Assembly (NCBI GenBank): GCA_965276825.1
Contig: OZ255630.1
Coordinates: 2,170,001 to 2,234,000, forward strand
DNA length: 64,000 nucleotides
Source: G965276765 sp965276825
GTDB taxonomy: Bacteria; Actinomycetota; Acidimicrobiia; Acidimicrobiales; Palsa-688
Reading direction: 5' to 3'
Shown here: positions 27,709-37,173 of the stretch, one piece after another
How the letters are laid out: the number at the start of each line of letters is the position of its first letter
Position numbering within the stretch: position 1 is the first letter of the stretch
Notes under the pieces: model-generated
The model's database searches: none
Seen by the model: the letters and a program-made list of their open reading frames with translations, nothing else
What the model was told of the DNA's origin: nothing
Translations under genes and position numbers: made by a program

Positions 27709-28722
27709 TCACCCTGTCTGGGCCAGGCAGCGGATCTCTCCGTCGCGCAGGCCGTAGAAGACGAGGGTGAGCAGTTTGCGTGCGCCCGCCACCCGGCCGA
27801 TGCCTTTGCCTCGGCGGTCGGCGACGCGATGATGGTGGACAGCGACGGGGGTGGCGCCTCGTTGGCGGCCGACCGCTTCGACCGCGGCCCAGCGCACCAG
27901 ACGGGAGCCTTGTTTGGTGATGTGGCCTCGCTGAACATGGGTGTCGGACTCGCGGTGGCGGGGGGTGAGCCCGGCCCAGCAGGACAGCTGGGGGGCGCCG
28001 GCGAAGCGAGAGACGTCGCCGATCTCGGCCACGAAGACCGCCGCGAGGATCGGGCCAACCCCGGGGATGGCCTGGATGGCCCAGTAGCCGGGATGGTCGG
28101 CCAGGTCCCCGGCGACGATCCGCTCGAAGCGGTCGACCTCGGTGTCCAACACGGCGATCAGTCGTAGCAGCGACTCCACTCGCAGCCGGTAGGCGTCGCC
28201 CAGGGGCATCTCGGCGAGCAGCAATCGTCCCGCGGCTCCGAACAGGTCGGACACGGGGAGCGCCACGCCTTGCTTGGCCACCACCGCGTGCACCCCGGAC
28301 TTCAGTCCCGAGCGGATCGCCACCAGTTTGGCGCGGTGACGGACCAGCTCTCGCAGCTCTCGCAGCTCGGGCGGGGCGATGTGCGCCTCGGCCAGGCGTC
28401 CCAGGCGCAGCAAGTCGATCAAGTCGGTGGCGTCGCGCTCGTCGTTTTTCACTCGCCGGTTCCCCCAGGCATTGCCGAGGGGGTGGGCCAGATGCACCTT
28501 GGCGCCGGTCTCGGCGGCCACGTCAGCCGCCCAATACCATCCGTAGGTCGCTTCCAACACGACCTCGGGAGCGTCACCCGCCCGGGCGACGACCTCGGCC
28601 AAGGTGAGCGGATCGTTGTCGATCTGGACCGTCTCGAGCGTCTTGCCGGCGTTGTCTTTGCGCACGATCACGCTGCGACGGCGGTGCAAGTCGATGCCGA
28701 CGTATTGTGGTTGGGCTTCCAC
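27709..28722 (-). CDS. IS110-family recombinase/transposase, first type
   Basis: About 337 residues from a GTG at 28722 preceded by AGAAGG; an in-frame GTG at 28809 overlaps the upstream zinc-ribbon gene. The RuvC-like DEDD domain is visible in VGIDLHRRRSVIV, VLEATYGWYW and DERDATDLIDLLRLG. The C-terminal Tnp domain has IPGVGPILAAVFVAEIGDV, LSCWAGLTPRHRESD and the Ser-containing HITKQGSRLVRWAAVEA. Apparently intact. Unrelated in detail to the second IS110-type gene at 29.3 kb. Confidence 0.92.
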   Translation of the reverse strand: MEAQPQYVGIDLHRRRSVIVRKDNAGKTLETVQIDNDPLTLAEVVARAGDAPEVVLEATYGWYWAADVAAETGAKVHLAHPLGNAWGNRRVKNDERDATDLIDLLRLGRLAEAHIAPPELRELRELVRHRAKLVAIRSGLKSGVHAVVAKQGVALPVSDLFGAAGRLLLAEMPLGDAYRLRVESLLRLIAVLDTEVDRFERIVAGDLADHPGYWAIQAIPGVGPILAAVFVAEIGDVSRFAGAPQLSCWAGLTPRHRESDTHVQRGHITKQGSRLVRWAAVEAVGRQRGATPVAVHHHRVADRRGKGIGRVAGARKLLTLVFYGLRDGEIRCLAQTG

Positions 28723-28805
28723 GGGGACCTTCTTTCGTCGTGAGGTGGGTGTGGAAACCCCGAGCTTGGTCTTGCTCGGTCCCTCACGGCGAACGGAGGC
28801 CCCGC

Positions 28806-29021
28806 TCACAACTCCTCCCCTTCGAGTTCGGCCACCAACACGACCTCGTCACACCCGGGGCAACGACCCCCGTGGCCCAGCCGGCGGGCGAACACGTTGC
28901 AGTCCCCGCAGCGCCGCTCAGTCAGCCGCTCTCCGCAGCTCGGACACTCATAGACGACACCAGCGATCCCGATCGGCACGGGCAGGCTCTCCTCGATCGG
29001 CGTCCAGGCCCTCCATCGCAC
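28806..29021 (-). CDS. Small triple-CxxC zinc-ribbon protein
   Basis: 71 residues with three Cys-x2-Cys pairs (CPSCGERL, RRCGDCNVF, GRCPGCDEVV), so probably one or two bound zinc ions. Its GTG start has no clear ribosome site. The stop overlaps a possible upstream start of the IS110 gene as GTGA, which hints at translational coupling. It may be a passenger or accessory gene of that element, or a host gene next to the insertion. I do not recognise a named family. Confidence 0.55.
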   Translation of the reverse strand: MRWRAWTPIEESLPVPIGIAGVVYECPSCGERLTERRCGDCNVFARRLGHGGRCPGCDEVVLVAELEGEEL

Positions 29022-29174
29022 TAACCGGGCCCGTCACGCAAGAGCAGCGCTGCGCTCCTGCATCCCATCAAGGGGCTGTTTGCTGGTGGTTGCGGACAGG
29101 ACAGGGAGTAGCCACTCCGGAGAGAGCAGGCTCTTCTTGGGTCACGCACCAGCGGGTCGGGTGTGGTCGAGGAC

Positions 29175-29227
29175 GGCCGACAGGTCGTTCGTGGGCCAGC
29201 AGGATCGCGGCAGCCGATTCGAGGTCA
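29175..29227. repeat. Direct repeat, left copy, around second IS110 gene
   Basis: Begins GGCCGACAGGTCGTTCGTG and ends CAGCCGATTCGAGGTCA. Aligned by eye it shares roughly four fifths of its positions, in the same orientation, with 30422-30477. Element end, guide-related sequence or duplicated target are all possible. Confidence 0.65.
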
Positions 29228-29249
29228 GGCCGCCCTCGAGAGGACGGTG

Positions 29250-30305
29250 TCAGGCGACGGCGGAGCGCAAATGGGGGAAGGTTTCGCGAGCGACGTAACG
29301 CTTCAGGCAGCGCATGATCTCCTGCTTGGACTTCCCTTCCTTGGTGCGGCGTTCGACGTAGACGCGGGTGTCGGGATGGGCGGACATGCGGGTGAGCACG
29401 ATCCGCCACCGGGCATGGTTGGCTTGGCGGTCGCCGGCGGTGTTCAGCACCAGCCGGCCGGACGATTTCCCTGACGAGGACGGGACCGGCGCCGCCCCGC
29501 ACAGGTGCGCCCACGCCGCTTCGGAGCGGAGCCGTTCGGGATGGTCGCCGGCGGCGACGAGCAGCGCGGCGGCGATGTCGACGCCGACGCCGTAAAGGTC
29601 GAGGAGGGTCGGGGCGCGCAATGTCACCATGGGGACGAGGAGCTCGTCGAGGCGGTCGGCCTGGTCGTCGAGGAACTCCACCCGCCGGGCCAACTCCCGC
29701 ACGGCGATGCGGGTGGTGTAGCCGACGACCTCCCCGGCGCGTGGTCGCAGCCCGGCCAGCTCGGCCACCAACACCTTCCTGCGATGCCCGCCGTAGCGGG
29801 CCCGGAGGTCCTCAGGCCCAGTGAACACGAGGGATCTGGCCTGGTTGATGGTAGCGATCCGTTCTGAACGGGCCGAGCGTTTCGCCACGACGAGCACCCG
29901 GATGGCTTCCACGCTCCCGTCCCGGCCCCGGGGTTTGCGGCCCTTGCCCGACAGGGCGGTCCGTGCGGCGCTGATGGCGTCGAGGGTGTCGGACTTGCCG
30001 GCCAGACGCCGGGCCTGACGGTCTGCCCGGTTGATCTCCACAACCGTCACCCCCGCCGCCGCCAGATGGCGAGTCAAGCCAGCCCCGTAGCTGCCAGTTC
30101 CCTCCACCCCGACCGACACGATCGTCCCGTGCCGGCGCAGCCAGCGCAACAGGGCGGCGTAGCCGGCCGGGTCCACCGGGAACGACTCCACCCCCAACAG
30201 GCCGCCGACCCGGTCCAACGCCGCGGCCACATGCGTGTCCGCGTGGGTGTCAACGCCGCCCGTGACGGCGCGTTTGCTTACGATGGCCACAGCCACCTCT
30301 TTCAT
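29250..30305 (-). CDS. IS110-family recombinase/transposase, second type
   Basis: About 351 residues. The DEDD residues lie in GVDTHADTHVAAAL, VGVEGTGSYGAGL and KSDTLDAISAARTALSG; the C-terminal domain has YGVGVDIAAALLVAAGDHPE, AHLCGAAPVPSSSGKSSGR and NHARWRIVLTRM. The ATG at 30305 is used; a GTG five codons in is better placed behind AGAGG. Intact. Imperfect direct repeats of about 55 bp flank the gene (29175-29227 and 30422-30477). Confidence 0.92.
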   Translation of the reverse strand: MKEVAVAIVSKRAVTGGVDTHADTHVAAALDRVGGLLGVESFPVDPAGYAALLRWLRRHGTIVSVGVEGTGSYGAGLTRHLAAAGVTVVEINRADRQARRLAGKSDTLDAISAARTALSGKGRKPRGRDGSVEAIRVLVVAKRSARSERIATINQARSLVFTGPEDLRARYGGHRRKVLVAELAGLRPRAGEVVGYTTRIAVRELARRVEFLDDQADRLDELLVPMVTLRAPTLLDLYGVGVDIAAALLVAAGDHPERLRSEAAWAHLCGAAPVPSSSGKSSGRLVLNTAGDRQANHARWRIVLTRMSAHPDTRVYVERRTKEGKSKQEIMRCLKRYVARETFPHLRSAVA

Positions 30306-30421
30306 GGTTGAGGGGTGGCACGCACCCGCTGACCGGCGGACCCTGTAACCCCGACCTCTTGTCCAGGTCAGGCAGATCAGACCGGCGACACCGGTGGGTG
30401 CCGGGAAGACTCCTGGGCCCC

Positions 30422-30477
30422 GGCCGACAGATCGTTCGTGAGACAACCGAGGTCGGCGTCAGCCGATTCGCAGGTCA
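30422..30477. repeat. Direct repeat, right copy, around second IS110 gene
   Basis: Begins GGCCGACAGATCGTTCGTG and ends CAGCCGATTCGCAGGTCA, matching 29175-29227 with a few substitutions and short gaps. It lies about 120 bases upstream of the IS110 start codon. Confidence 0.65.
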
Positions 30478-30609
30478 CACCGGGACCCAGGACTCCCGAC
30501 CCTACGACCAGACCGCCACCATCAACGGGATGCAAGGCCAAGGGCACCCCCTCATCCTCCCTGCCGACTCAGCCACGCGACCAGGGACAACGCGCACGCG
30601 ATACGTCCC

Positions 30610-30812
30610 TCGAAAAGAGCCGCACCCCAATCAAACGTGAGCTCACCGACGGCGAACGATGGGATACACGGGCAAAGTTGAACACGGCACTGTTCGAGTA
30701 CATCGAAGTGTTCTACAACCGGGAAAGACTGCATTCTTTCCTTGACAATACGACCCCCCAAGAGTACGATCAGCGGTACCGGATGTCACAGAAAGCAGCA
30801 TCGACTGGGTGA
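30610..30812 (+). pseudogene. IS3-family transposase C-terminal remnant
   Basis: The frame reads KRELTDGERWDTRAKLNTAL, FEYIEVFYNRERLHSFLDN and TPQEYDQRY, the end of an IS3 OrfB integrase domain including the region after the catalytic Glu. Nothing of the upstream two thirds is present. Confidence 0.8.
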
Positions 30813-31460
30813 CAACAAAACCGGGGGAACTCCAAGGAGAACCTGTTCCGGTTCATGCGCCCCCGCGGTCTCGACGCCATGGACTCCTACACCAAAAGCC
30901 CCGACGACCCGGGCCGCTTGGCCCCCAACCCAGCCAAGGCCAAAGCGAAAAAGCAACTTGCCGCAGCGCGCGCCGGCCTGGCAGCGGCGAAACAGGCCGC
31001 CACCGAGGAAGCCCCCGCCGGCCGGTCAGCACCCGTCCAACCCGTGACCGACGCCGAAAACGCTCTAGCCGAGCTCAAGGCCGTCTCTGCCGCCATCCCC
31101 GCCAAGGTGCCCCTTGGCGATATCCGCCCCAACGCCGCCCGCTTGAACGACGAACGCAAACGGCTCCACGACGCCATCCGCATGGCAACCTGGACCGCCG
31201 AGCACGCCCTCTCCCGAGCTCTCGGCCCCCACTACGCCCGAGCCGAAGACGAAGCCCGCAGCCTCCTAGTCCTAGCCGAAGCGTTCTCCACCTCCGCCGA
31301 CCTCCAGATCATCAGCAACGAGCTCCACGTCAGCCTCGAACCCCTCTCAGCCCCCCGGCGCAGCCGAGCCATCGCCGGCCTAGCCAACGAACTCAACGCC
31401 ACCGACACCACCTACCCCGGCACCGACCTACGCCTCGTCTACCACGTCAAGGGCTACTGA
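30811..31460 (+). pseudogene. C-terminal fragment of a large transposase
   Basis: About 200 residues: NLFRFMRPRGLDAMDSYTKS, then an Ala/Lys-rich coiled stretch, then KVPLGDIRPNAARLNDERKR, HYARAEDEARSLLVLAEAF, LEPLSAPRRSRAIAGLANEL and TYPGTDLRLVYHVKGY. This is the tail of a transposase family common in actinobacteria. The catalytic domain should lie upstream but is replaced by the IS3 remnant, so the fragment is inactive. Confidence 0.68.
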
Positions 31461-31816
31461 ACCACCAGCCCATCCACTCGAGGCCGCCCCAAGACCCCGC
31501 AGGCAATCTCCCCCCTATGTCCAGAGCCCTGGATTCCCTCTCGCAAATAAGATGTTCGGTGATTTCCACACCATCTGGCCAGAAAGCGGGGACGTTCAGA
31601 CCCGAAACCGCTGCGGCACTAAGGGAAGTTAGCCTCGACTGCTTTCGGGGGAGAGTGGTTAGGCCAAAGCATGACGAACTGCTTGCCGACAAAAAGGGCA
31701 GGTACATCATGGCCAATCTTTCGCCCGCGACAAGCTCAACGGGCTTCTCGCACGCCCACGGCCATCTGAACGACCTTCGCGTGAGCCGGAACCAGCCGCG
31801 ACGTTCAGGAGAGGCC
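31461..31816. other. Intergenic, no supported gene
   Basis: About 355 bases of lower GC between a transposase fragment and the glycosyltransferase pseudogene. Open frames on both strands show no domain. Confidence 0.55.
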
Positions 31817-33095
31817 TCACTTGCCTGGGAGGAGCCGTTCGATCTCCTCAACGGCCCGGTGTCTGGAATAAGACTCGCCGATGCTGCGAACATTTTCGCG
31901 GATCTGAGGATTGCCGATCGCGTTCGTCGTCGCCTCCGCAATCTGCTCTGCGGTGGGCGTGTCGGTGCCCAGATCTATCCCCAGTCCGTGAGCTGCAACG
32001 CGCGCTGCCGTCGCTGGCTTGTCCTCAGTCGTTCCCGCCACGATGACGGGCAGGCCTGCGGCGAGCGAATGCTGAGTGGCGCCAAAGCCGCCGTTGGTGA
32101 TCAGCAGATCTGCTTTGGAAACAAGCTTACCGAAGGGGACGAAGTCCACGACGCGCGCGTTGCGCGGAATGTCGATCGCGAGTGCGTCCGCCCGTCGACC
32201 CAGCGCAGCAATGACCAGGGCGTCACGGTTAGCGAGCGCAACCAGAGCAGGCTCGATCAACTGGGAGAGATCCTGGTTTGAAAGCGTCCCCTGGGTGACG
32301 ACGATGACCGGCCGATCGTCGTTCAGGTCGTCCCACCATTCGGGCGGACTCCAGTCCGAGGGTTGCCGTAGGGGCAGCGGCCCGACGAACCGCAGGCTGT
32401 CTGGAGCGTCGCTGCGGTCAAATTCAAACCCCGGCACTGTCAGAGCCGCGAACACATCCGGCAGCGTGTAGACGGCATCGATAAAAATGGGCGGCGGCCC
32501 AGTGGTGCCCAGCTTGCTCAGCAGACTCTGCAGGTGTTCTTTGGGTCGGCCGCATCGCCTCGTCGAACGCATGATTGGCACGGTGATTGGCGGCATGCTG
32601 ATCATGTCCGGACGGAACAGCCACGGGCCCAAAGAACGTGGTGTCTCGGCTGCTCAGCGCCACTGGGTTGGCCCCCACCCCAAGCCAACGGCGAGGCCGA
32701 AGTCCCGGCGCCCCCAGGGCGGAGGGCCACGCTCCAAGAAATAGGGAGTTGGCGACCAAGCACTGACCAGCGTCTTCTGAGAGCAGTTCTTGAAGGATGG
32801 CGTGTTGGGTGGGCAGCGGATCGGCGAACAGCCGACACCAGTCAAAGTTCAGCTGTTCGGGCCCCGCCGAGAGCCTGGATCGCTCCGGAAAGATCTCGCC
32901 GAGCGAACGATCGTCATAGTCAGCCGCACCAACCAGGGGACGGAAGGCGACGCCGGATGAGGTCACGGCGTGCTCGAAGCGACTCCCGGCAAGCACGATC
33001 ACGTCATGACCCCGCTCGGCCAGAGACTGGGCGATCTGAACCAGGGGCATCGTCTCACCGTAGATCGGTGGAGCGGCAACAATGATGCGATTCAT
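31817..33095 (-). pseudogene. GT1-family (UGT/MGT-like) glycosyltransferase, frameshifted
   Basis: The N-terminal half runs from the ATG at 33095 (RIIVAAPPIYGETMPLVQIA, then QSLAERGHDVIVLAGSRFEH) to about 32546. The next frame continues LQSLLSKLGTTG, VIVVTQGTLSNQD and the nucleotide-sugar motif DLLITNGGFGATQHSLAAG. This is a macrolide- or flavonoid-type UDP-glycosyltransferase of about 425 residues. A single extra A in a CAAAGAA run (near 32546) would explain the shift. It is an inactive gene or an assembly indel; intact, it would glycosylate a small hydrophobic acceptor. Confidence 0.8.
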
Positions 33096-33187
33096 GCTTC
33101 CCTCTCGGGTCTATGCGGGTCAAGGGATCCGCGTTGGTGAGACATGGTCTGATAACCCGACGACCATAAGACCTCAGCGCGGCGTAC

Positions 33188-34648
33188 CGAGGTTGTCCCG
33201 GTCGTCGTGGAAGTTGAGGTGGCCGTCCCCCGCCTGGGTCCTGCCTGAGTGGTAGGTGTCGGGCGTCCGTCAAGACGACCCACAGACAAGGGGACCACCA
33301 CGATGAAGGACTACCAGACCGACGTGTTCGACGGCTCGATTCCGGTGCCGGGGGAGGTGCGCGTGGCGATGGATGACATCGCCGCCACGATGCGCGAGGG
33401 GCTGCTGGCCATGGCCGTGGGCGCCGGGCTGAGCATGATGCAGGCGTTGATGGCCGAGTCGGTGACCGCGTTGTGCGGCCCGAAGGGCAAGCACCAGCCC
33501 GACCGGCGCGCAGTCCGTCATGGCAGCGAGGCGGGTCGGTGACCCTGGGCGGTCGGCGGGTTCCGGTCCGCCGTCCGCGGGCACGGGCGGCAGACGGCTC
33601 GGGCGAGATGCCGGTCCCGGCCTACGGGCTGTTCGCCGGCACCGACCTGCTTGGCGAGATGGCGATGAGCCGGATGCTGGGCAAGTTGAGCTGCCGCCGC
33701 TACCCGGTCGGCCTCGAACCCGTCGGCGCCGAGGTCACCGCCAAGGCGAAGGGGACGTCGAAGTCGGCGGTGTCGCGACGGTTCGTCGCTGCGACCGAGA
33801 CCGCCCTGGCCGAGCTGCTTGGCCGGGATCTCTCCGGGCTGGATCTGGTGGCGTTGATGATCGACGGGGTCCACTTCGGTGACCACCTCTGCGTTGTCGC
33901 GCTCGGGATCGGGATCGACGGGGTCAAGCACCCGTTGGCCGTCGTGGAGGGCTCGACGGAGAACGCCACGGTGGTCACCGACCTCCTCGTCGGCCTGCGC
34001 GGCCGGGGCCTGGACGTGACCCGGCCGATCCTGGTCGTCGTCGACGGCGCCAAAGCGTTGCGCGCCGGGGTCGAAGCCGTGTTCGACTCGGCGGTGATCG
34101 TTCGCTGCCAGCTCCACAAGATCCGCAACGTCAAGGCCAAGCTCCCCGCCAAGATGGCGGCGACGGTCACCGCCAAGATGCACGCCGCCTACCGCTGCGG
34201 CGACCACCTCACCGCCCTGGCCGCCCTCGAGGACCTCGCTCGCCAACTCGACCACGAGCACCCCGGCGCGGCGGGCTCGCTACGCGAAGGGCTCGAGGAG
34301 ACCTTGACCGTGGTGCGCCTGGGAGTCCCGCCGACCCTGGCCTGCACGCTGCGGTCGACCAACCCGGTCGAGTCGATGATCGAGATCTGCCGTGACCACT
34401 CGGCGAACGTGAAGAACTGGACCAGCGGCACCATGGCACTGCGCTGGTGCGCGGCGGGGATGAGCGAAGCGGCCAAACAGTTCCGCCGGGTCAACGGGCA
34501 CCTCCACCTGCCCGCCCTCCGCAAAGCCCTCGACACCGAGACCACCCGCCGGAAAGCCGGGACCGTCACAGGCCCCAGCTACGCTGCCAACGTGGCCTGA
34601 AACCGCCATTGACCGTCACCGAAGTTCCACGGAACACGGGACATCCTC
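33188..34648. mobile_element. IS256-family element, second type, with target duplication
   Basis: About 1.46 kb. The terminal sequences GAGGTTGTCCCG (left) and the complement of the right end, GAGGATGTCCCG, form an inverted repeat. The flanking octamer CGGCGTAC is duplicated (33180-33187 and 34649-34656), so the insertion is verified. The transposase carries one frameshift. Confidence 0.85.
33303..34600 (+). pseudogene. IS256-family transposase, one frameshift
   Basis: Starts at the ATG at 33303 (MKDYQTDVFDGSIPVPGEV). Near 33537 one G is missing from a short G-run (GCGGGTCGG where GCGGGGTCGG would keep frame). The second frame then holds LVALMIDGVHFGDHLCVVAL (first Asp), ILVVVDGAKALRAGVEAVF (second Asp), RCQLHKIRNVKAKLP and STNPVESMIEICRDHSANV (Glu). 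About 430 residues if repaired. Different from the copies at 14.2 and 38.4 kb. Confidence 0.88.
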
Positions 34649-34759
34649 CGGCGTACTGGTAGCAGTCGCCAGCAAGCTCTTGGGTGAAGGTGGGCCACGG
34701 GATGATCGGACCAACTTCTCCGCCGATCAACGAGACAGCAGCGCTCCTGATGTGGCTCG

Positions 34760-35347
34760 TCACCGGACCGGCGTGGGGTGTGTCGTCGACGTGTCGAACA
34801 GGGGTGTGAGGGTCTTGACGAAGCTGGCAACGTCGACGGGGATGTCCGACGCAACGAGGGCGGCGAGGCCGACTAGGGCAGCCAATGCCAGTTGCGCGCT
34901 CGCCGGGGCAGCGTCTTCGGTGGAGTCTTGATGTTGGCCGAGCTCGAGAAGGCTGGCGAGGTGGGTCTGGAGGCGTTCGTGGCTGGTGCGCACTATGGCG
35001 GCGAGTTCGGGCACGACTGCGGCGTCACCCCAGATCTGCGCGACGAGCCGGGCGTGGGCTGCGCCGGTGGTTGGTGAGACGTATGCAGCCAGGCGAGTGA
35101 CCAGTTCTACGGGCGTCTCATCGGTGAGCTGGCCGTCGATCGTGCCGTCTCGTCCCGCGACCACGGCCAGCACGAGGGCGCCCTTGCTGGGGAAGTAGCG
35201 GTAGACCGCGCCCGTGGACAGCCCCGAAGCGGTCACGACGTCGGCCATCGAGGTCCGGGAGAAGCCCTCTTCGGCGAACAATCGGCTTGCCGCGTCGACG
35301 ATCTGTCGGCGCCGGGAGGCGAGATGGGCGTCGCTCACCTTGGGCAT
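34760..35347 (-). CDS. TetR-family repressor
   Basis: 195 residues from the ATG at 35347. The N-terminal HTH is typical: RQIVDAASRLFAEEGFSRTS, MADVVTASGLSTGAVYRYFP and SKGALVLAVV. The ligand-binding half is Ala/Leu-rich. It is divergent from an alpha/beta hydrolase gene, and a 16-bp palindrome in the shared promoter region is the likely operator, so the repressor probably controls both. Confidence 0.9.
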   Translation of the reverse strand: MPKVSDAHLASRRRQIVDAASRLFAEEGFSRTSMADVVTASGLSTGAVYRYFPSKGALVLAVVAGRDGTIDGQLTDETPVELVTRLAAYVSPTTGAAHARLVAQIWGDAAVVPELAAIVRTSHERLQTHLASLLELGQHQDSTEDAAPASAQLALAALVGLAALVASDIPVDVASFVKTLTPLFDTSTTHPTPVR

Positions 35348-35485
35348 GGGGTCGCCCAGTCGATGCTCGAGACGCTGGGAAGGTGTCGGACGAACTGCTG
35401 CACGCGGGCGGGTCGTGACCCACGACGCCGCCAACGGGGCGATCCGTGATCACCAGGACCTATGGCGGCGGTCGACGTCAACCGC

Positions 35486-35531
35486 TTGGCGGGACCAGTC
35501 ATGTCCGGTATCTTAGAACGAGTGCTCGTTC
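35486..35531 (+). promoter_or_regulatory. Promoter with TetR-type operator for the hydrolase gene
   Basis: TTGGCG (35486-35491), a 17-base spacer and TATCTT (35509-35514) form a good sigma-70-like promoter toward the hydrolase. Immediately after it, GAACGAG-TG-CTCGTTC (35516-35531) is a perfect palindrome with the AACGAnnnTCGTT-like pattern of many TetR operators, placed to block transcription start. Confidence 0.65.
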
Positions 35532-35578
35532 ACTTTGGAACCGACCAGGCGTGCGGCGTGGACGGAGAGGTGTGATTC

Positions 35579-36301
35579 ATGGCAGATGTCGGCAAGAGAG
35601 CGACCTTTGTGCTGGTACCGGGTGCCTGGATGGGGGGATGGTCGTGGCACCCCGTAGCTCGCCTGCTGCGCGAGCGCGACTACGGCGTGGTGACCATGAC
35701 CCTGCCCGGACTGTCCTACGGCAGCTCCCCGGCCGGGTTGGGGATGGCCAACGCGGTTGAGTCCATCGTGGACCAGGTCGAGGGCCTGGACCTCCACGAC
35801 GTCGTCCTCGTGGCTCACAGCTGGGGCGGCTACCCGGCCACCTCAGCTGCCCACAAGCTGGCGACGCGCATCTCGAAGGTCGTCTACTACAACGCGGTGG
35901 TCCCAGCACCGGGGAAGTCGATGAGTGACGAGAACGAGCAGTACGCGGCGATAACTCGGGAGTTGATCGCCGCGTCGCCCGACGGGACCGTCGCACTGCC
36001 AATGGAGGCGATCCGCACGGCCCTCATGCAAGACGAATCCCTCGAACTGCAAGAGCTGGTCTTCAACATGGCCGTCCCCCAACCGGGCGGCTACATGCTC
36101 GACGCCCTCGACGTCGCCGAGGTGACCACGATCGGCTTGCCCGCCGCGTATGTGCTGGGAGTCCACGACAGATCCCTGGCACGACCCGGCGCCGAGTTCG
36201 CCGCCCGCATCGGCGTCGACCCGATCATGGTGCCAGGCAGCCACATGGCGATGCTGTCCCAACCTGCGAAGCTGGCAGACACGCTCGTCACCCTTCTCTG
36301 A
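35579..36301 (+). CDS. Alpha/beta hydrolase (esterase/methylesterase-like)
   Basis: 240 residues, cytosolic (no signal peptide). VLVPGAWMGGWSWHPVARLL near the N-terminus is the oxyanion strand and helix of the hydroxynitrile-lyase/methylesterase group. The nucleophile is in VLVAHSWGGYP near residue 80, the acid probably in YVLGVHDRSL near 195 and the His in VPGSHMAMLSQP near 220. Divergent from a TetR gene that likely represses it. Substrate unknown. Confidence 0.88.
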   Translation: MADVGKRATFVLVPGAWMGGWSWHPVARLLRERDYGVVTMTLPGLSYGSSPAGLGMANAVESIVDQVEGLDLHDVVLVAHSWGGYPATSAAHKLATRISKVVYYNAVVPAPGKSMSDENEQYAAITRELIAASPDGTVALPMEAIRTALMQDESLELQELVFNMAVPQPGGYMLDALDVAEVTTIGLPAAYVLGVHDRSLARPGAEFAARIGVDPIMVPGSHMAMLSQPAKLADTLVTLL

Positions 36302-36581
36302 CCTGGGCGCACGGCGGCCGGGTCCAACGTGGCCTTGGTCGGCGATCACGCCGATGCCGCCGACGAGCCGGCAGAAAGCGCTGGTATCGACGTGATCCGT
36401 TGCGGAGCGCGTTGCGTGGGGGGAGTCAGTCGAGGACTTCGCCATCGACTCGGGCGACCTACCTTACGTTTGCGTAGATCGGCGAGTCGGAATTGCCCAT
36501 GGCCCCGGCCAGCCTGACGGCGCCGACGCAGTGCAGGCTGATGTGGGCGACGAAGGCCTTGGCAAGACGTATGATTGCGGC

Positions 36582-37097
36582 ATGCATGCCCGTGGGGTGA
36601 ACACGGTCGGGTCGTGGACGTTGTTGGTAGCCGATGCGATGGGGGGCGCAGCCGTGGAGACGACGGGCCTACCGGGACGGAGTCTGGCTGCTCTGGTGCT
36701 CTTGTCGAACCGACCCGGGTCGAGTGTCGACTGGTTGTCCCGTCGGCTGGGGTTCACCCAGTCCGGTGCGGTGCGGCTGGTGGACCGACTGGCGGATCTG
36801 GGCCTGCTACGACGAGAGCGACAGCCGGGGCGCAAGGAGGTGTTCCTGCACGTGACCGCCGCCGGTGAGGCCCGTCTGGGTCGGGGACTGGCGGCTCGGG
36901 CGACGGCGATACGGGCGCTCGTCCAGCCGCTGTCGCCGAGCGAACAGGAGCAGCTCGCCGCCTTGGTGGGCAAGGTGCTGACGGGCGGCGTCCGCCGAAG
37001 AGACGAGGCCGACGTCGCCTGTCGGCTCTGCGATTGGGCGGTCTGCAAACCGGTCTGTCCGATCGAAGCCTCGATCGTCGAAGAGAGCACTCCGTGA
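36582..37097 (+). CDS. MarR-like regulator with Cys-rich C-terminal tail
   Basis: About 171 residues. The winged helix is seen in SSVDWLSRRLGFTQSGAVRL, VDRLADLGLLRRERQPGRKE and VFLHVTAAGEARL. The last 30 residues contain CRLCDWAVCKPVC, four Cys (C-x2-C-x5-C-x3-C) that could bind zinc or an Fe-S cluster or act as a thiol sensor. A TATGAT (36570-36575) ends six bases before the ATG at 36582, so the mRNA may be leaderless. An EamA transporter follows 76 bases later in the same direction and is the likely target. Confidence 0.82.
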   Translation: MHARGVNTVGSWTLLVADAMGGAAVETTGLPGRSLAALVLLSNRPGSSVDWLSRRLGFTQSGAVRLVDRLADLGLLRRERQPGRKEVFLHVTAAGEARLGRGLAARATAIRALVQPLSPSEQEQLAALVGKVLTGGVRRRDEADVACRLCDWAVCKPVCPIEASIVEESTP

Positions 37098-37173
37098 CCG
37101 ACCGCCGCGCGCTGCTTCTACCCGCCGCCGTGAGCCTGGCGGGCGAGGGACCGTCAGGGCGAGAGCCCTGAGG

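Noticed and set aside
30809..32281. A 490-codon Arg/Pro-rich open frame on the plus strand
   Set aside because: Runs out of frame through the transposase fragment and antisense to the glycosyltransferase; no domain.
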